24,739 nt of DNA, from positions 1 to 24,739 of the IMG/VR virus record IMGVR_UViG_3300037558_000564; one strand, given 5' to 3'. Positions 1 through 8,277 of the stretch are shown here, piece by piece. Source of the stretch: a virus. Both the position numbers and the translations under genes were made by a program. The notes beneath the pieces are model-generated. The model was not told the origin of the DNA. It worked only from the letters and a program-made list of their open reading frames with translations, and did not search any database. Positions within the stretch are counted from its first letter, which is position 1; each line of letters starts with the position of its first letter.

Positions 1-3000
1 TTATTTTTTCAACTCTTTGCTGCTCTTTACCTAAAGCTTTTATTTCTTTTTTAGTAAGCCCTAAATCTAAAAGCATATCAACTTGCTCTTGAGTTTTAGT
101 TTCTTTTTTCATTGTAATAACATCTTCGATGGCTTGCTCTTCAGGAGTTAATACTTTTGCAGCATCAAATCCACCATAGTATCCTAATCCTACGTCCCAG
201 GTAGACCAACCTAATCCTAGCGCAACTTTTTGCCAAAGGGCGGATTGTTCGTTTACAATACCTCGCATGCTATTAATTTTTTTAATAACTCTATCTAGCG
301 GAATATTAGTAAGACCTGTTACTATTTGAGCACCTGCTAAATAAGCTGGATTGTCTAAACTAAAACCTTTGCTTTTAATATCTTTCATATTCCAGCTAAA
401 GCTCCTAAGTCCTCCGTTTATTTTTTGAACTTTAGACCCAAGAGGCGGTGAAAAGCCTAGCAAATCAAATACGGCTTCTTCGTATGCAGGTCTGTTTTTA
501 GCATGCTGCTTACCTAATTCCATTAAAGTACTTTTTAATGCAACTACTGCAGCTCCACCAATTCCTAAACCTTTAAGCTGGGAGTCAATCATACCATTTG
601 CAACTCTTGAAATTTTTTCTTTTTTCTTAGCGTCTTTTACTTCTTTGTCTTCGTCTTCACCAAACCCTAATGCAAACACCGCTTGCTGTAGTGCATTGAA
701 TATTAAATTCTGTACAGCGCCGTAATAAACTATTTTAGATACATTAGTTTTCCAATCGCCACGACCATTTATAAGGTCTTGACCGGCTCTTTTTTGTATA
801 CGAGCATATTGCATTGGTGTATTTGCCCAGGCTAATATAACACGTCCAGCACCAGATGCTTGCTGTTGACTAATTCTATTTGGATTACTAGATTGTTGGC
901 TTTCTTCTGCTATTTGCCTAAAGTCTTCAAAAGCTTGTGCTTCTGCAGCTTTTTGCTCCATGCCTTTGCCTACTAAAGCTTTTACTCTGTTTCTGTAAAA
1001 AGTAGATCCTCCAGTTGCAATTGCAAAACTATCCGCAAATCTTGTCATTACAAAACCTTTGCTAAGCAAAAATGCTATAGCCGCTTTTACTTTATTTTTA
1101 GAATCTCTTACAGCATCTGCAATTTCAGATTCACTTACATTTATTTTAAGACCTTCTCTTCTTTCAACCAAGTAATCAGAATTCATAAGCGTCATAAAGT
1201 CACTCCAGAATTGTTTTTGATTTGCAAATGCTAAACCCGCCTTTACTATGTTATTATCACCCCAGTTTATAAAGTTTACCGCGGATATAGTTTGAAGCAA
1301 TGCAGATCTTGTATTTAAAAACATTACAGCACCTACTGAATTGTTTAACCAGTCAAGCAATCCGTCTGTTACGCTGTTGCCTCCAGGAGGTCTGTTGCTG
1401 CCAGATTTCATTCTTCGCAATGAATCTTCCATAGCTTTACGCCATCTAGTTCCATATGCAGCTTCCATTTTGTTCATGTTATCTTCAGAAAATATGATGT
1501 CTACATTTTCTCTAAACTCTTGCTGATATTCTGCTCTGTTTACTTTGTTAATATCATTTATAATATCGCTAGTTATATTTCCACCTAACCAATTATCCCC
1601 TGGTTTTGGATAAGGTTTACCTTTTTGAATTTTCATTAATTCATTAGTAAAAACGCTAAGCTCAGCATTGTTATCTACAAAATCGTTTAATTCTTTTATA
1701 TCTTTTTTAGACAGCCCAGGTATATTCATACCTTGTTTTGACCATACAGCTACACGAACAGCATAGGAAAAAGTAAACCCTCCAATGCCAGTTGGCTTAC
1801 TTAAGCTTTTAGGTAAAGTTTTTAGGTTTTGTTTTAATGCTTTAAAATCATTTGCCGCGGCTATTTTAGCTTGCGTTACAGCTGACTCAGCTCTATCATA
1901 AGGATCAAGCAAATTTGTTTTAAGAAACGCCATTTGAGCATCACCTTTTTTGCCTTTACCTAGCATTTTATACAATAACCCTGTAAAGTCTTCAGCACTT
2001 GCTGGAATAAAGAAATTAAATCGACCTTTACTAGCGCCAACTGTTTGAGCTCTAGCGGCAGAATATTGTTTATAAGTTTTAATACCAGAAGAATCTTCAA
2101 TCATATCATTTGTAATGATATCAAAAGTTTCTATTTTACTTTCTTTTGCTAATTGAACTTTAGACTTAACATCTATTTGACTTAATACATTTTTAACAGC
2201 CTGCACATTTTTAATAGCATCATCTGCAAAATAAAAATCATTATAACCCTCTGCTGCTTTACCCATTATCCAGCCAGCTTTTGCTTCAGCTGCGCCATCG
2301 CTTAATCCTGTTATATTTTTTAAAGGTATGTCAATACCGTTTGCTTTCATAAAAGCTTTTATAGGCCCATCAGCATTTTGAGGTCTTGCTGTAAGTATAA
2401 ATACATCTTCAGTTCCTTTAGCGTCTGCTATTTTTTGAGCAACTTCAAACAAAGGTCCTTTCTTGCCTTCAACAACTTTACTAAATTCTGTAAAATCAAA
2501 CTCTGCGCCTTGCGATTCAAGTTCAGATGCCTGCTGAGCAAATTGAGTTGCGTTTATTTTTTTGTTAGTTCCGTCAGGCATATTAACAATAACCATGCTT
2601 TTTGATTTTGCTAGTGTATCATCAAAATCAAATACTCTAATTTTTTTAACAGGTTGATTTAGTTTTCTAGCGTTGTTTAACGCTTTATCAGTTTTTTCTA
2701 ATGCATTTACAGCTGTTTGTACAGTTATAAATCTGTCATACTTTATATCATTTGGTATTAAATCACTATCAAGCTTTGAAGCCATTGACTTTCCTGGTAC
2801 TAAAGGTATAAAAGCTTTAATAACTTTTGCTACGTTATAATCAGAATTTTCTATAGTTTCTAGTATAGCTTCGTTTTGAATACTAGAAGCTTGCACTTTT
2901 TCGTTAGCATTATATCCGTCATATATTTTTGGGTCAATACCAAAACCACTTTCTTCAGCAACTGTTTTTCCTGTATTAGGATTTTTAAGTGTATTTAAAT

Positions 3001-6000
3001 CAATTCCTGCGGCAGCAAGCCTTGTTATAGGATTATTAAATATGCTTTGCCCTTCTACTAACGTAGAATCCAATTTAGCTTGATCCAATAAATCATCATC
3101 AAATTTAGAAAGCTGCGTTTGATAATAGTTTTCTTTTATAGCTTTCATTGTAGGAACAGCAGCATTGCTTTTAATGGCTAAAAGTATAGACGCACCAACT
3201 ACTGAAGCAGGAGGATTGTGTTCTTCTCTATATTTTTTTCCTTCTCTTTGTTGCTTTTTTGAATTAATACCCCCATATCTCATTTCGATTGAGCGATATT
3301 TAAATTGTGCAGATATTTTTACTAAACCTGTAGTAGCTTGATAACTTTGTATAATAATGGCAGCAGCTATATCTAATGACATACCATCTGCAACAGCATC
3401 AGTAAGTTGGTTGACCACATGATCCAAAACAACCATGTTATCTTTAGCTCTTTGTGTAGCTAGTTCTCTAACTTTTTTATTTTTAGAAAAAGCTTGAATA
3501 GGCGACACTCGCATAGCTTTAGGGCCATTATAAGCCTTAGCACTTTCTATTAGCTTTTTGTAAGCAGGGTCACTTTTGCCGTAATATAACCTACCGGGTT
3601 TAGCAATCCAATTTGTTATGCCTTTAGTATCAATTTCAACAAATTTACCGTCTGTTGTTTTTCCAAACTTAATGGGTTTTTTTATCCCAGCTTCAGAAGC
3701 TTGCTTAGCAGAAGAATACATTTTTCCTCCTTTAATACCATAAAAAGTTTGTTTACCACCGCTACCCATTTTGCCAGCTTCTATAACAGCAGCGTCTAAT
3801 CCATACTCAACAACAGCTTTCTGCATAGCAACCTGCTGAGCTTCTCTGTTAGATCCATTTATAGGCGGAGACTTAAAACCTAGCTCGTTAGCTAATTGTT
3901 TTTTGTTTTTTAAGACAGACACCTCTTTAAATGCGGTTTTAATTTTAGGAGGCATAGCATCAAAGCTTTCCAGCTTGCTAGCCATCGATGTATTCTTGCC
4001 GGCTGCAACATCCTGTTTAGTTTCTAAACTTAAATTTGTATCGGATCTTACAATTTCGTTTGTTACAAGTCTTCCATACAAATTAGCAATACCTTTTAAA
4101 GCTTGAGCTTGAGAAGATCTAGCTTTAAACCCTTCTTGTTTCTTACCATCAACAATACCAAATGCTTCTAAAAATTTTGCTTTTGTAATTCCTTTATTTA
4201 AAACAAATGGCGAAAGCCCAGCACCTTTGCCAAGTCTATTTTTTTTAGTATAAAACGCATCAAGCAATCCTTTCGGCACGCCCGTAGAGGTGCCTAAAAG
4301 CTTCTCTGTCGCGGCTTCTACTACTGCGCCCTGTGGTAATATCTTTAATAGTTTATCGGCGTTCTTATTAACAAATTGCTGTATAGCTGTTGCGTCTCCT
4401 TTTGATAAATTAGCAGCGGGTACAGTAAGTTTTTTAACCGGTATTCCAATTTCTTCTGCAATAATTTCAGGAGCTAAATCACCAAGTTTTTTAAACGTTA
4501 AATTTTTAGGGTCAATGCCTTCAATCTTTTCTTGTATTTGCTCTTTAATCTTGTCTACGGCATTGTTAGATATAAGAGAGCTAGGCTTTATTTTTCTTTT
4601 TACAGGCTTTGTAGCAACTTCTGTTGTTACTTCTTCAGCCATTACGCCTTTAGCTTCTGTAACATCAGTTGTAAATTCTTCTCCTAAAACTCTTTGAGAA
4701 GCTTCTATAGCTCTAGCTGGTAAAAATTTGTTTATATAAGCAGCTAATGGAACACCTGATTCAGGCTTGTATTCTTTAATTAAATCAATTATACCACGCT
4801 TACCTGTTTCTATTTCGTCTGTTAAAAGTTGGCGATCAAAATTAGGCGCTTCACTTCTTTTTTCTACTATTTTACTTACTATAGGCTTAAATTGCTCTAT
4901 AATTTCAAAAGTTCCATCTGTGCCTTTTGTTTCATAAATAGTTTGCACTTTTTCACTTGCCTTAACATTAGACTCTAGCTTGCTTTCTTTTGCAATTACA
5001 TCATTAGTTTCAGACTCAATTCTAGCTAATTCAACTTTAGCCAACTCACTGTCTATTGATTTAGTTTCACGAGCTCCTTTGGTTCTACCGTCAACTTTTT
5101 CAACTATTCCATCAACTAATTTGCCCTCCGCTCCTTCTCTAGCTATTTTAAGTTGTGCTTCACTTAATTTTTTACCAGAGTTAATTGTATTATTATATTC
5201 TCTTAAAAAATTAAAAACATCTAAGCCAGTATTAAATTCAATATTTAGCGGTTGCTTTTTATTAGATTTAAAAACATTAGATATTTTATCTTTTAATGCT
5301 TCAAAAAAGCTTTTTGTTTTTTCATTATAAACAATATCACCATCTGAAATAGCTTCACTAACCAAAGGAATGACTTCCTCATAGGTCATTTCAGCTGAGT
5401 AGTTTTTATCATCTATATAGTCCTGAAGCCTGGCTCTCATCTTAGCGCCACCTTGAATTTGTTTATTATTTAATATTTCCGTTATTAAAGACTTCCCAAA
5501 TGTTATTGCTAGCTCTGGGTTGTTTTGGAATGTTTGTTTAAAAAATGGGTGTAAAAGTTCGTGTTGATCTGTAGTATACTTCTGTCTTTCTGCAGCAACT
5601 CTATCGTTTATTAATATAATAGTTTCACCATCAAACTCAATAGCCTGTCCATATCCTAATGACTTTTGCACCTTAGCTCCTTTACCTGCAAGCTCTTTAA
5701 CTCTAGCATCGTAAGATTCTTGTGTGCCGTAATTTTCAAATTTTGCTCCTAATTGTTCCGCTATTAATCTTGCACCTTCTCTAGTTTTAGAGCTTTCAAT
5801 GTCGGTAACCCTATCCTGCACAATACGTTCCTCAATTTGCAATTTTACTTCATCTAATTGCGCTTGATCTCCATTGTTATTAGTGATATCAGAGTCATTT
5901 ACTTTTTTAATTTTTTCTTGTAATTTATTTCTTTGGATTAAAAGCTTAGCTATAGGTGCTTGGTTTTCAAAATTAACACCAGCTTCTGATAATATTTTTG

Positions 6001-8272
6001 CACTATTTTGTGTATTTATAAAATTTTGCTTTATTATATCTGCTTCTCCTTGAGTCATTTCCCCGCGATTAACTTCTGCTTTTAGCTGCGTATTTAGTAA
6101 GCTTAAAGAGCCATTAACGTTTGATATTTTTAAAGAAGTTTCAGACACGTTAGAATCCCCAAAGGCGTTGTACATGTAATCAACCTTACCGTCTTCCAAT
6201 AAAGTATTAACCCTTCTATTAGTTGCCGCTTGGTTTAAATAAGATCTTCCTGCTCCAAGGGCTGTAAGTTTTGACCCAAAAGCACCTCCTATTAAAAATG
6301 TATCAAATCCTTCTGCAAACTTTTTATTAAAATCTATTTCGTTTCCAGTGTATAAATATTCTGCTAATTCATTTAAAACAAATGTACCTGTTTCTGATCC
6401 ACCCTCTGAAGCAAAACCTAAACCTATATCTTTAAAATAATTTCCTAAATTTTTAAAAGCATCATCTGCATTTTTTGGCCTAAAACCAAAAGCTTTTTTA
6501 GCTAAACCTCTAGTTACAATTTCTAGAGCACCCTCAGATACACCAATCATCATAGAATAACCTGTAAGCGCTAGATCTAAATCATTACCTTCCCTTTGTT
6601 TTTCTCTACTAGCAGCAGAAGCCTCACCTACTATTAACAAAGGTATGCCCACATAAGGTATTGCAACCTCAATTAAACTAGTAGCAGAGGTTAAAGCATC
6701 AGTAGACAGCCTAGTCATTTGACTTACAAAGCTTCTATCAAAAACTCCCTCTGTAATAGTTTGATCAAATACACGCATAGAGGAGTTTATCCTGTCTACT
6801 TCTCTAAACATTTCATCTGATATGTTTAATAAATAATTAGCAACCATTCCTTGATCACCTCCAGGAGTCATTCCCGCTAGCTTATTTATTGCTCTAGCTC
6901 TTTGTTCGTAAGGCAAAGCATTTAAAGCTGTTAATGTTTTATCGTCAAGAGTAATAGAAGCTATTGTTTGATTAATATAACTTGGTATACTTAAAACTTT
7001 ACCCCCTATACGAATAGCTCCTGCTTTAAGACCTTTGCCTAAACGGTCTCCAAATTCTAAGCGTTCTGCGTTTTCAGAATTTTGTTGCATAGTTGATAGT
7101 ACTACACCAAATTTATCTTGCTCAGTTGTTAGGTTATAATCTTCAGCGGTTAATTGCATTACAGAAGTAGCTTTTTTGCCTGTTCTTGCTTCGTAATTAT
7201 CAAAAGCCTGTTGGTCGTTTGCTTTAGGAATTTCTTGCTGTTTCCCTTTTCTATAGAATCCGCCTTTCTCATCGTAAAGCGCTTGCTCAGGGTTATTTTT
7301 TAATTTACCATCAGTATCCCTTAAGTTATTCATTTCAGCTATTTCCTGATTTGTAGGGCCTTCCTTTATTTTTTTTGCAAAGGTATAATCCTCTACTAAT
7401 TCATTTCTATTTTTTAATAAATTATTATAAAGAACTGCCTCTTCTTTAGTGTAAATAATAGGCTCTCCTTTATCATTGAAATTAAAATCAGTAGTAATAA
7501 TTTCATCATATTTTTCTATTTGAATCTCCAAAGGAACAGGCTTATAACCGGGAGCATAAGGGCCTACATAAGGATTTTCTTCTTTTACAAGCTCTCCTTT
7601 TGAGTCCATTTTCCATATATTAGGATCATCTCCTTCTTTAATTGGCTGATCTAAAGGTATAGTAGAGGGTACTAAAGTATTGTTATTAAGTTGATTTTGT
7701 CTTTCAATAGCTTTAATTCTTCTTTTTTCAGCTTGTCTTTTTCTTTTTTTAAAATCTTTTAGCTGTTTTTCTTGCTCTTCATTTAAGTGACCTAATTCTC
7801 CTGCTATGCTAAAAATAGCAGTGCTATTATTTTCTAATTTCCAATTTTCTGCACCTTCTTTTTTTTGGTAGTACTCTATGTTTCCTTGCTCATCAACGTT
7901 CCATTTAAAATCGTAACTATTAGCTGTGTACGTTTGATCTTTAGATACAACAGAATTAAGCTTTTCGTTTTGCTTTTCTTGTTTTTTAAAATCATTTAAA
8001 GATACGCCAAATGAATCTTGAAACATATCACTAAATACTCCTGTGTAGTATTTGGATTTTCCACTTCCAGAAGTTGAATTCTCGGACGCTGCATTGTTTT
8101 TCCCTGGTGCAGACACATCCGTCTTTTCCTCCACAACAGGGTCTATCTTTACTTTTTCAACAACTTCTTCCTCAACTTTAGGTTGGTTTTTCTTTTTCCA
8201 CTCTTGAACTTTAGCAGGTATATCTATAGCTCCTTGTTCTTGTAGTGACTGTACGTATTCTAGTAATGTCAT
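1..8272 (-). CDS. Giant multidomain internal-virion / polyvalent-type protein, partial (C-terminus beyond left edge)
   Basis: One uninterrupted minus-strand frame starts at ATG 8272-8270 (MTLLEYVQSL...) and is still open at position 2, giving at least 2,757 residues. It begins 5 nt after the previous stop. Regions by residue: 1-370 charged and helical; 533-548 strongly hydrophobic (IEVAIPYVGIPLLIV) inside an Ala/Gly-rich helical area; about 880-985 zincin-like with HELLH at 904-908; 1142-1205 resembling sigma-70 region 2; about 1875-2035 HAD phosphatase with D1882, D1884, T1961, D2017 and D2018; about 2075 to the end a module opening near SAEDFTGLLYKMLGKGKKGD, with hydrophobic stretches near 2315-2345, 2510-2535 and 2567-2585. 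Large phage polyvalent and ejection proteins combine enzymes and hydrophobic segments in this way. Its place after two smaller ejection-type genes suggests a T7 gp16-like internal protein ejected at infection. That role is inferred. The motifs are read directly. Confidence 0.85.
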   Translation of the reverse strand, partial: MTLLEYVQSLQEQGAIDIPAKVQEWKKKNQPKVEEEVVEKVKIDPVVEEKTDVSAPGKNNAASENSTSGSGKSKYYTGVFSDMFQDSFGVSLNDFKKQEKQNEKLNSVVSKDQTYTANSYDFKWNVDEQGNIEYYQKKEGAENWKLENNSTAIFSIAGELGHLNEEQEKQLKDFKKRKRQAEKRRIKAIERQNQLNNNTLVPSTIPLDQPIKEGDDPNIWKMDSKGELVKEENPYVGPYAPGYKPVPLEIQIEKYDEIITTDFNFNDKGEPIIYTKEEAVLYNNLLKNRNELVEDYTFAKKIKEGPTNQEIAEMNNLRDTDGKLKNNPEQALYDEKGGFYRKGKQQEIPKANDQQAFDNYEARTGKKATSVMQLTAEDYNLTTEQDKFGVVLSTMQQNSENAERLEFGDRLGKGLKAGAIRIGGKVLSIPSYINQTIASITLDDKTLTALNALPYEQRARAINKLAGMTPGGDQGMVANYLLNISDEMFREVDRINSSMRVFDQTITEGVFDRSFVSQMTRLSTDALTSATSLIEVAIPYVGIPLLIVGEASAASREKQREGNDLDLALTGYSMMIGVSEGALEIVTRGLAKKAFGFRPKNADDAFKNLGNYFKDIGLGFASEGGSETGTFVLNELAEYLYTGNEIDFNKKFAEGFDTFLIGGAFGSKLTALGAGRSYLNQAATNRRVNTLLEDGKVDYMYNAFGDSNVSETSLKISNVNGSLSLLNTQLKAEVNRGEMTQGEADIIKQNFINTQNSAKILSEAGVNFENQAPIAKLLIQRNKLQEKIKKVNDSDITNNNGDQAQLDEVKLQIEERIVQDRVTDIESSKTREGARLIAEQLGAKFENYGTQESYDARVKELAGKGAKVQKSLGYGQAIEFDGETIILINDRVAAERQKYTTDQHELLHPFFKQTFQNNPELAITFGKSLITEILNNKQIQGGAKMRARLQDYIDDKNYSAEMTYEEVIPLVSEAISDGDIVYNEKTKSFFEALKDKISNVFKSNKKQPLNIEFNTGLDVFNFLREYNNTINSGKKLSEAQLKIAREGAEGKLVDGIVEKVDGRTKGARETKSIDSELAKVELARIESETNDVIAKESKLESNVKASEKVQTIYETKGTDGTFEIIEQFKPIVSKIVEKRSEAPNFDRQLLTDEIETGKRGIIDLIKEYKPESGVPLAAYINKFLPARAIEASQRVLGEEFTTDVTEAKGVMAEEVTTEVATKPVKRKIKPSSLISNNAVDKIKEQIQEKIEGIDPKNLTFKKLGDLAPEIIAEEIGIPVKKLTVPAANLSKGDATAIQQFVNKNADKLLKILPQGAVVEAATEKLLGTSTGVPKGLLDAFYTKKNRLGKGAGLSPFVLNKGITKAKFLEAFGIVDGKKQEGFKARSSQAQALKGIANLYGRLVTNEIVRSDTNLSLETKQDVAAGKNTSMASKLESFDAMPPKIKTAFKEVSVLKNKKQLANELGFKSPPINGSNREAQQVAMQKAVVEYGLDAAVIEAGKMGSGGKQTFYGIKGGKMYSSAKQASEAGIKKPIKFGKTTDGKFVEIDTKGITNWIAKPGRLYYGKSDPAYKKLIESAKAYNGPKAMRVSPIQAFSKNKKVRELATQRAKDNMVVLDHVVNQLTDAVADGMSLDIAAAIIIQSYQATTGLVKISAQFKYRSIEMRYGGINSKKQQREGKKYREEHNPPASVVGASILLAIKSNAAVPTMKAIKENYYQTQLSKFDDDLLDQAKLDSTLVEGQSIFNNPITRLAAAGIDLNTLKNPNTGKTVAEESGFGIDPKIYDGYNANEKVQASSIQNEAILETIENSDYNVAKVIKAFIPLVPGKSMASKLDSDLIPNDIKYDRFITVQTAVNALEKTDKALNNARKLNQPVKKIRVFDFDDTLAKSKSMVIVNMPDGTNKKINATQFAQQASELESQGAEFDFTEFSKVVEGKKGPLFEVAQKIADAKGTEDVFILTARPQNADGPIKAFMKANGIDIPLKNITGLSDGAAEAKAGWIMGKAAEGYNDFYFADDAIKNVQAVKNVLSQIDVKSKVQLAKESKIETFDIITNDMIEDSSGIKTYKQYSAARAQTVGASKGRFNFFIPASAEDFTGLLYKMLGKGKKGDAQMAFLKTNLLDPYDRAESAVTQAKIAAANDFKALKQNLKTLPKSLSKPTGIGGFTFSYAVRVAVWSKQGMNIPGLSKKDIKELNDFVDNNAELSVFTNELMKIQKGKPYPKPGDNWLGGNITSDIINDINKVNRAEYQQEFRENVDIIFSEDNMNKMEAAYGTRWRKAMEDSLRRMKSGSNRPPGGNSVTDGLLDWLNNSVGAVMFLNTRSALLQTISAVNFINWGDNNIVKAGLAFANQKQFWSDFMTLMNSDYLVERREGLKINVSESEIADAVRDSKNKVKAAIAFLLSKGFVMTRFADSFAIATGGSTFYRNRVKALVGKGMEQKAAEAQAFEDFRQIAEESQQSSNPNRISQQQASGAGRVILAWANTPMQYARIQKRAGQDLINGRGDWKTNVSKIVYYGAVQNLIFNALQQAVFALGFGEDEDKEVKDAKKKEKISRVANGMIDSQLKGLGIGGAAVVALKSTLMELGKQHAKNRPAYEEAVFDLLGFSPPLGSKVQKINGGLRSFSWNMKDIKSKGFSLDNPAYLAGAQIVTGLTNIPLDRVIKKINSMRGIVNEQSALWQKVALGLGWSTWDVGLGYYGGFDAAKVLTPEEQAIEDVITMKKETKTQEQVDMLLDLGLTKKEIKALGKEQQRVEKI
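2168..2650 (-). other. HAD-superfamily phosphatase domain inside the giant protein
   Basis: Residues about 1875-2035 carry all recognisable HAD motifs in order. Motif I is VFDFDDTLA (nucleophile D1882, acid/base D1884). Motif II is VFILTARPQ (T1961). A Lys-containing helix that could supply motif III follows (AEAKAGWIMGKAAEGY). Motif IV is FYFADDAIKNV (D2017, D2018). The spacing fits a compact HAD with little cap, similar in style to polynucleotide 3'-phosphatase or small-molecule phosphatase members. Catalytic residues appear intact. The substrate cannot be told from sequence. Such a domain embedded in an internal virion protein suggests an enzyme delivered into the host at infection, which is inference. 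Confidence 0.75.
5318..5635 (-). other. Zincin-like metallopeptidase domain inside the giant protein
   Basis: Residues about 880-985 of the giant frame contain H904-E905-L906-L907-H908, preceded by a short hydrophobic strand (ETIILIND) and Q903. This is the usual layout of a zincin active-site helix: two zinc-binding histidines flanking the catalytic glutamate. An acidic helix about 57 residues later (MTYEEVIPLVSEAISD, E965/E966 or E973) could give the third ligand, as in gluzincins. HExxH peptidase domains are known in phage polyvalent proteins, where self-processing or attack on host proteins has been proposed. The motif is seen; the fold, third ligand and activity are inferred. Confidence 0.6.
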
Positions 8273-8277
8273 TTAAT

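Noticed and set aside
3215-3235. REEHNPP stretch (H1685) of the giant protein as an HNH-type nuclease
   Set aside because: Only one histidine is present, with no second His/Asn metal-site pattern or cysteine pairs at suitable spacing. The region looks helical.
4290-5330. Plus-strand open frames (4290-4697 and 4980-5330) opposite the giant gene
   Set aside because: They are Ser/Leu/Phe/Ala-rich antisense shadows of a frame that is continuous and contains recognisable domains. No start signals or neighbours support them.
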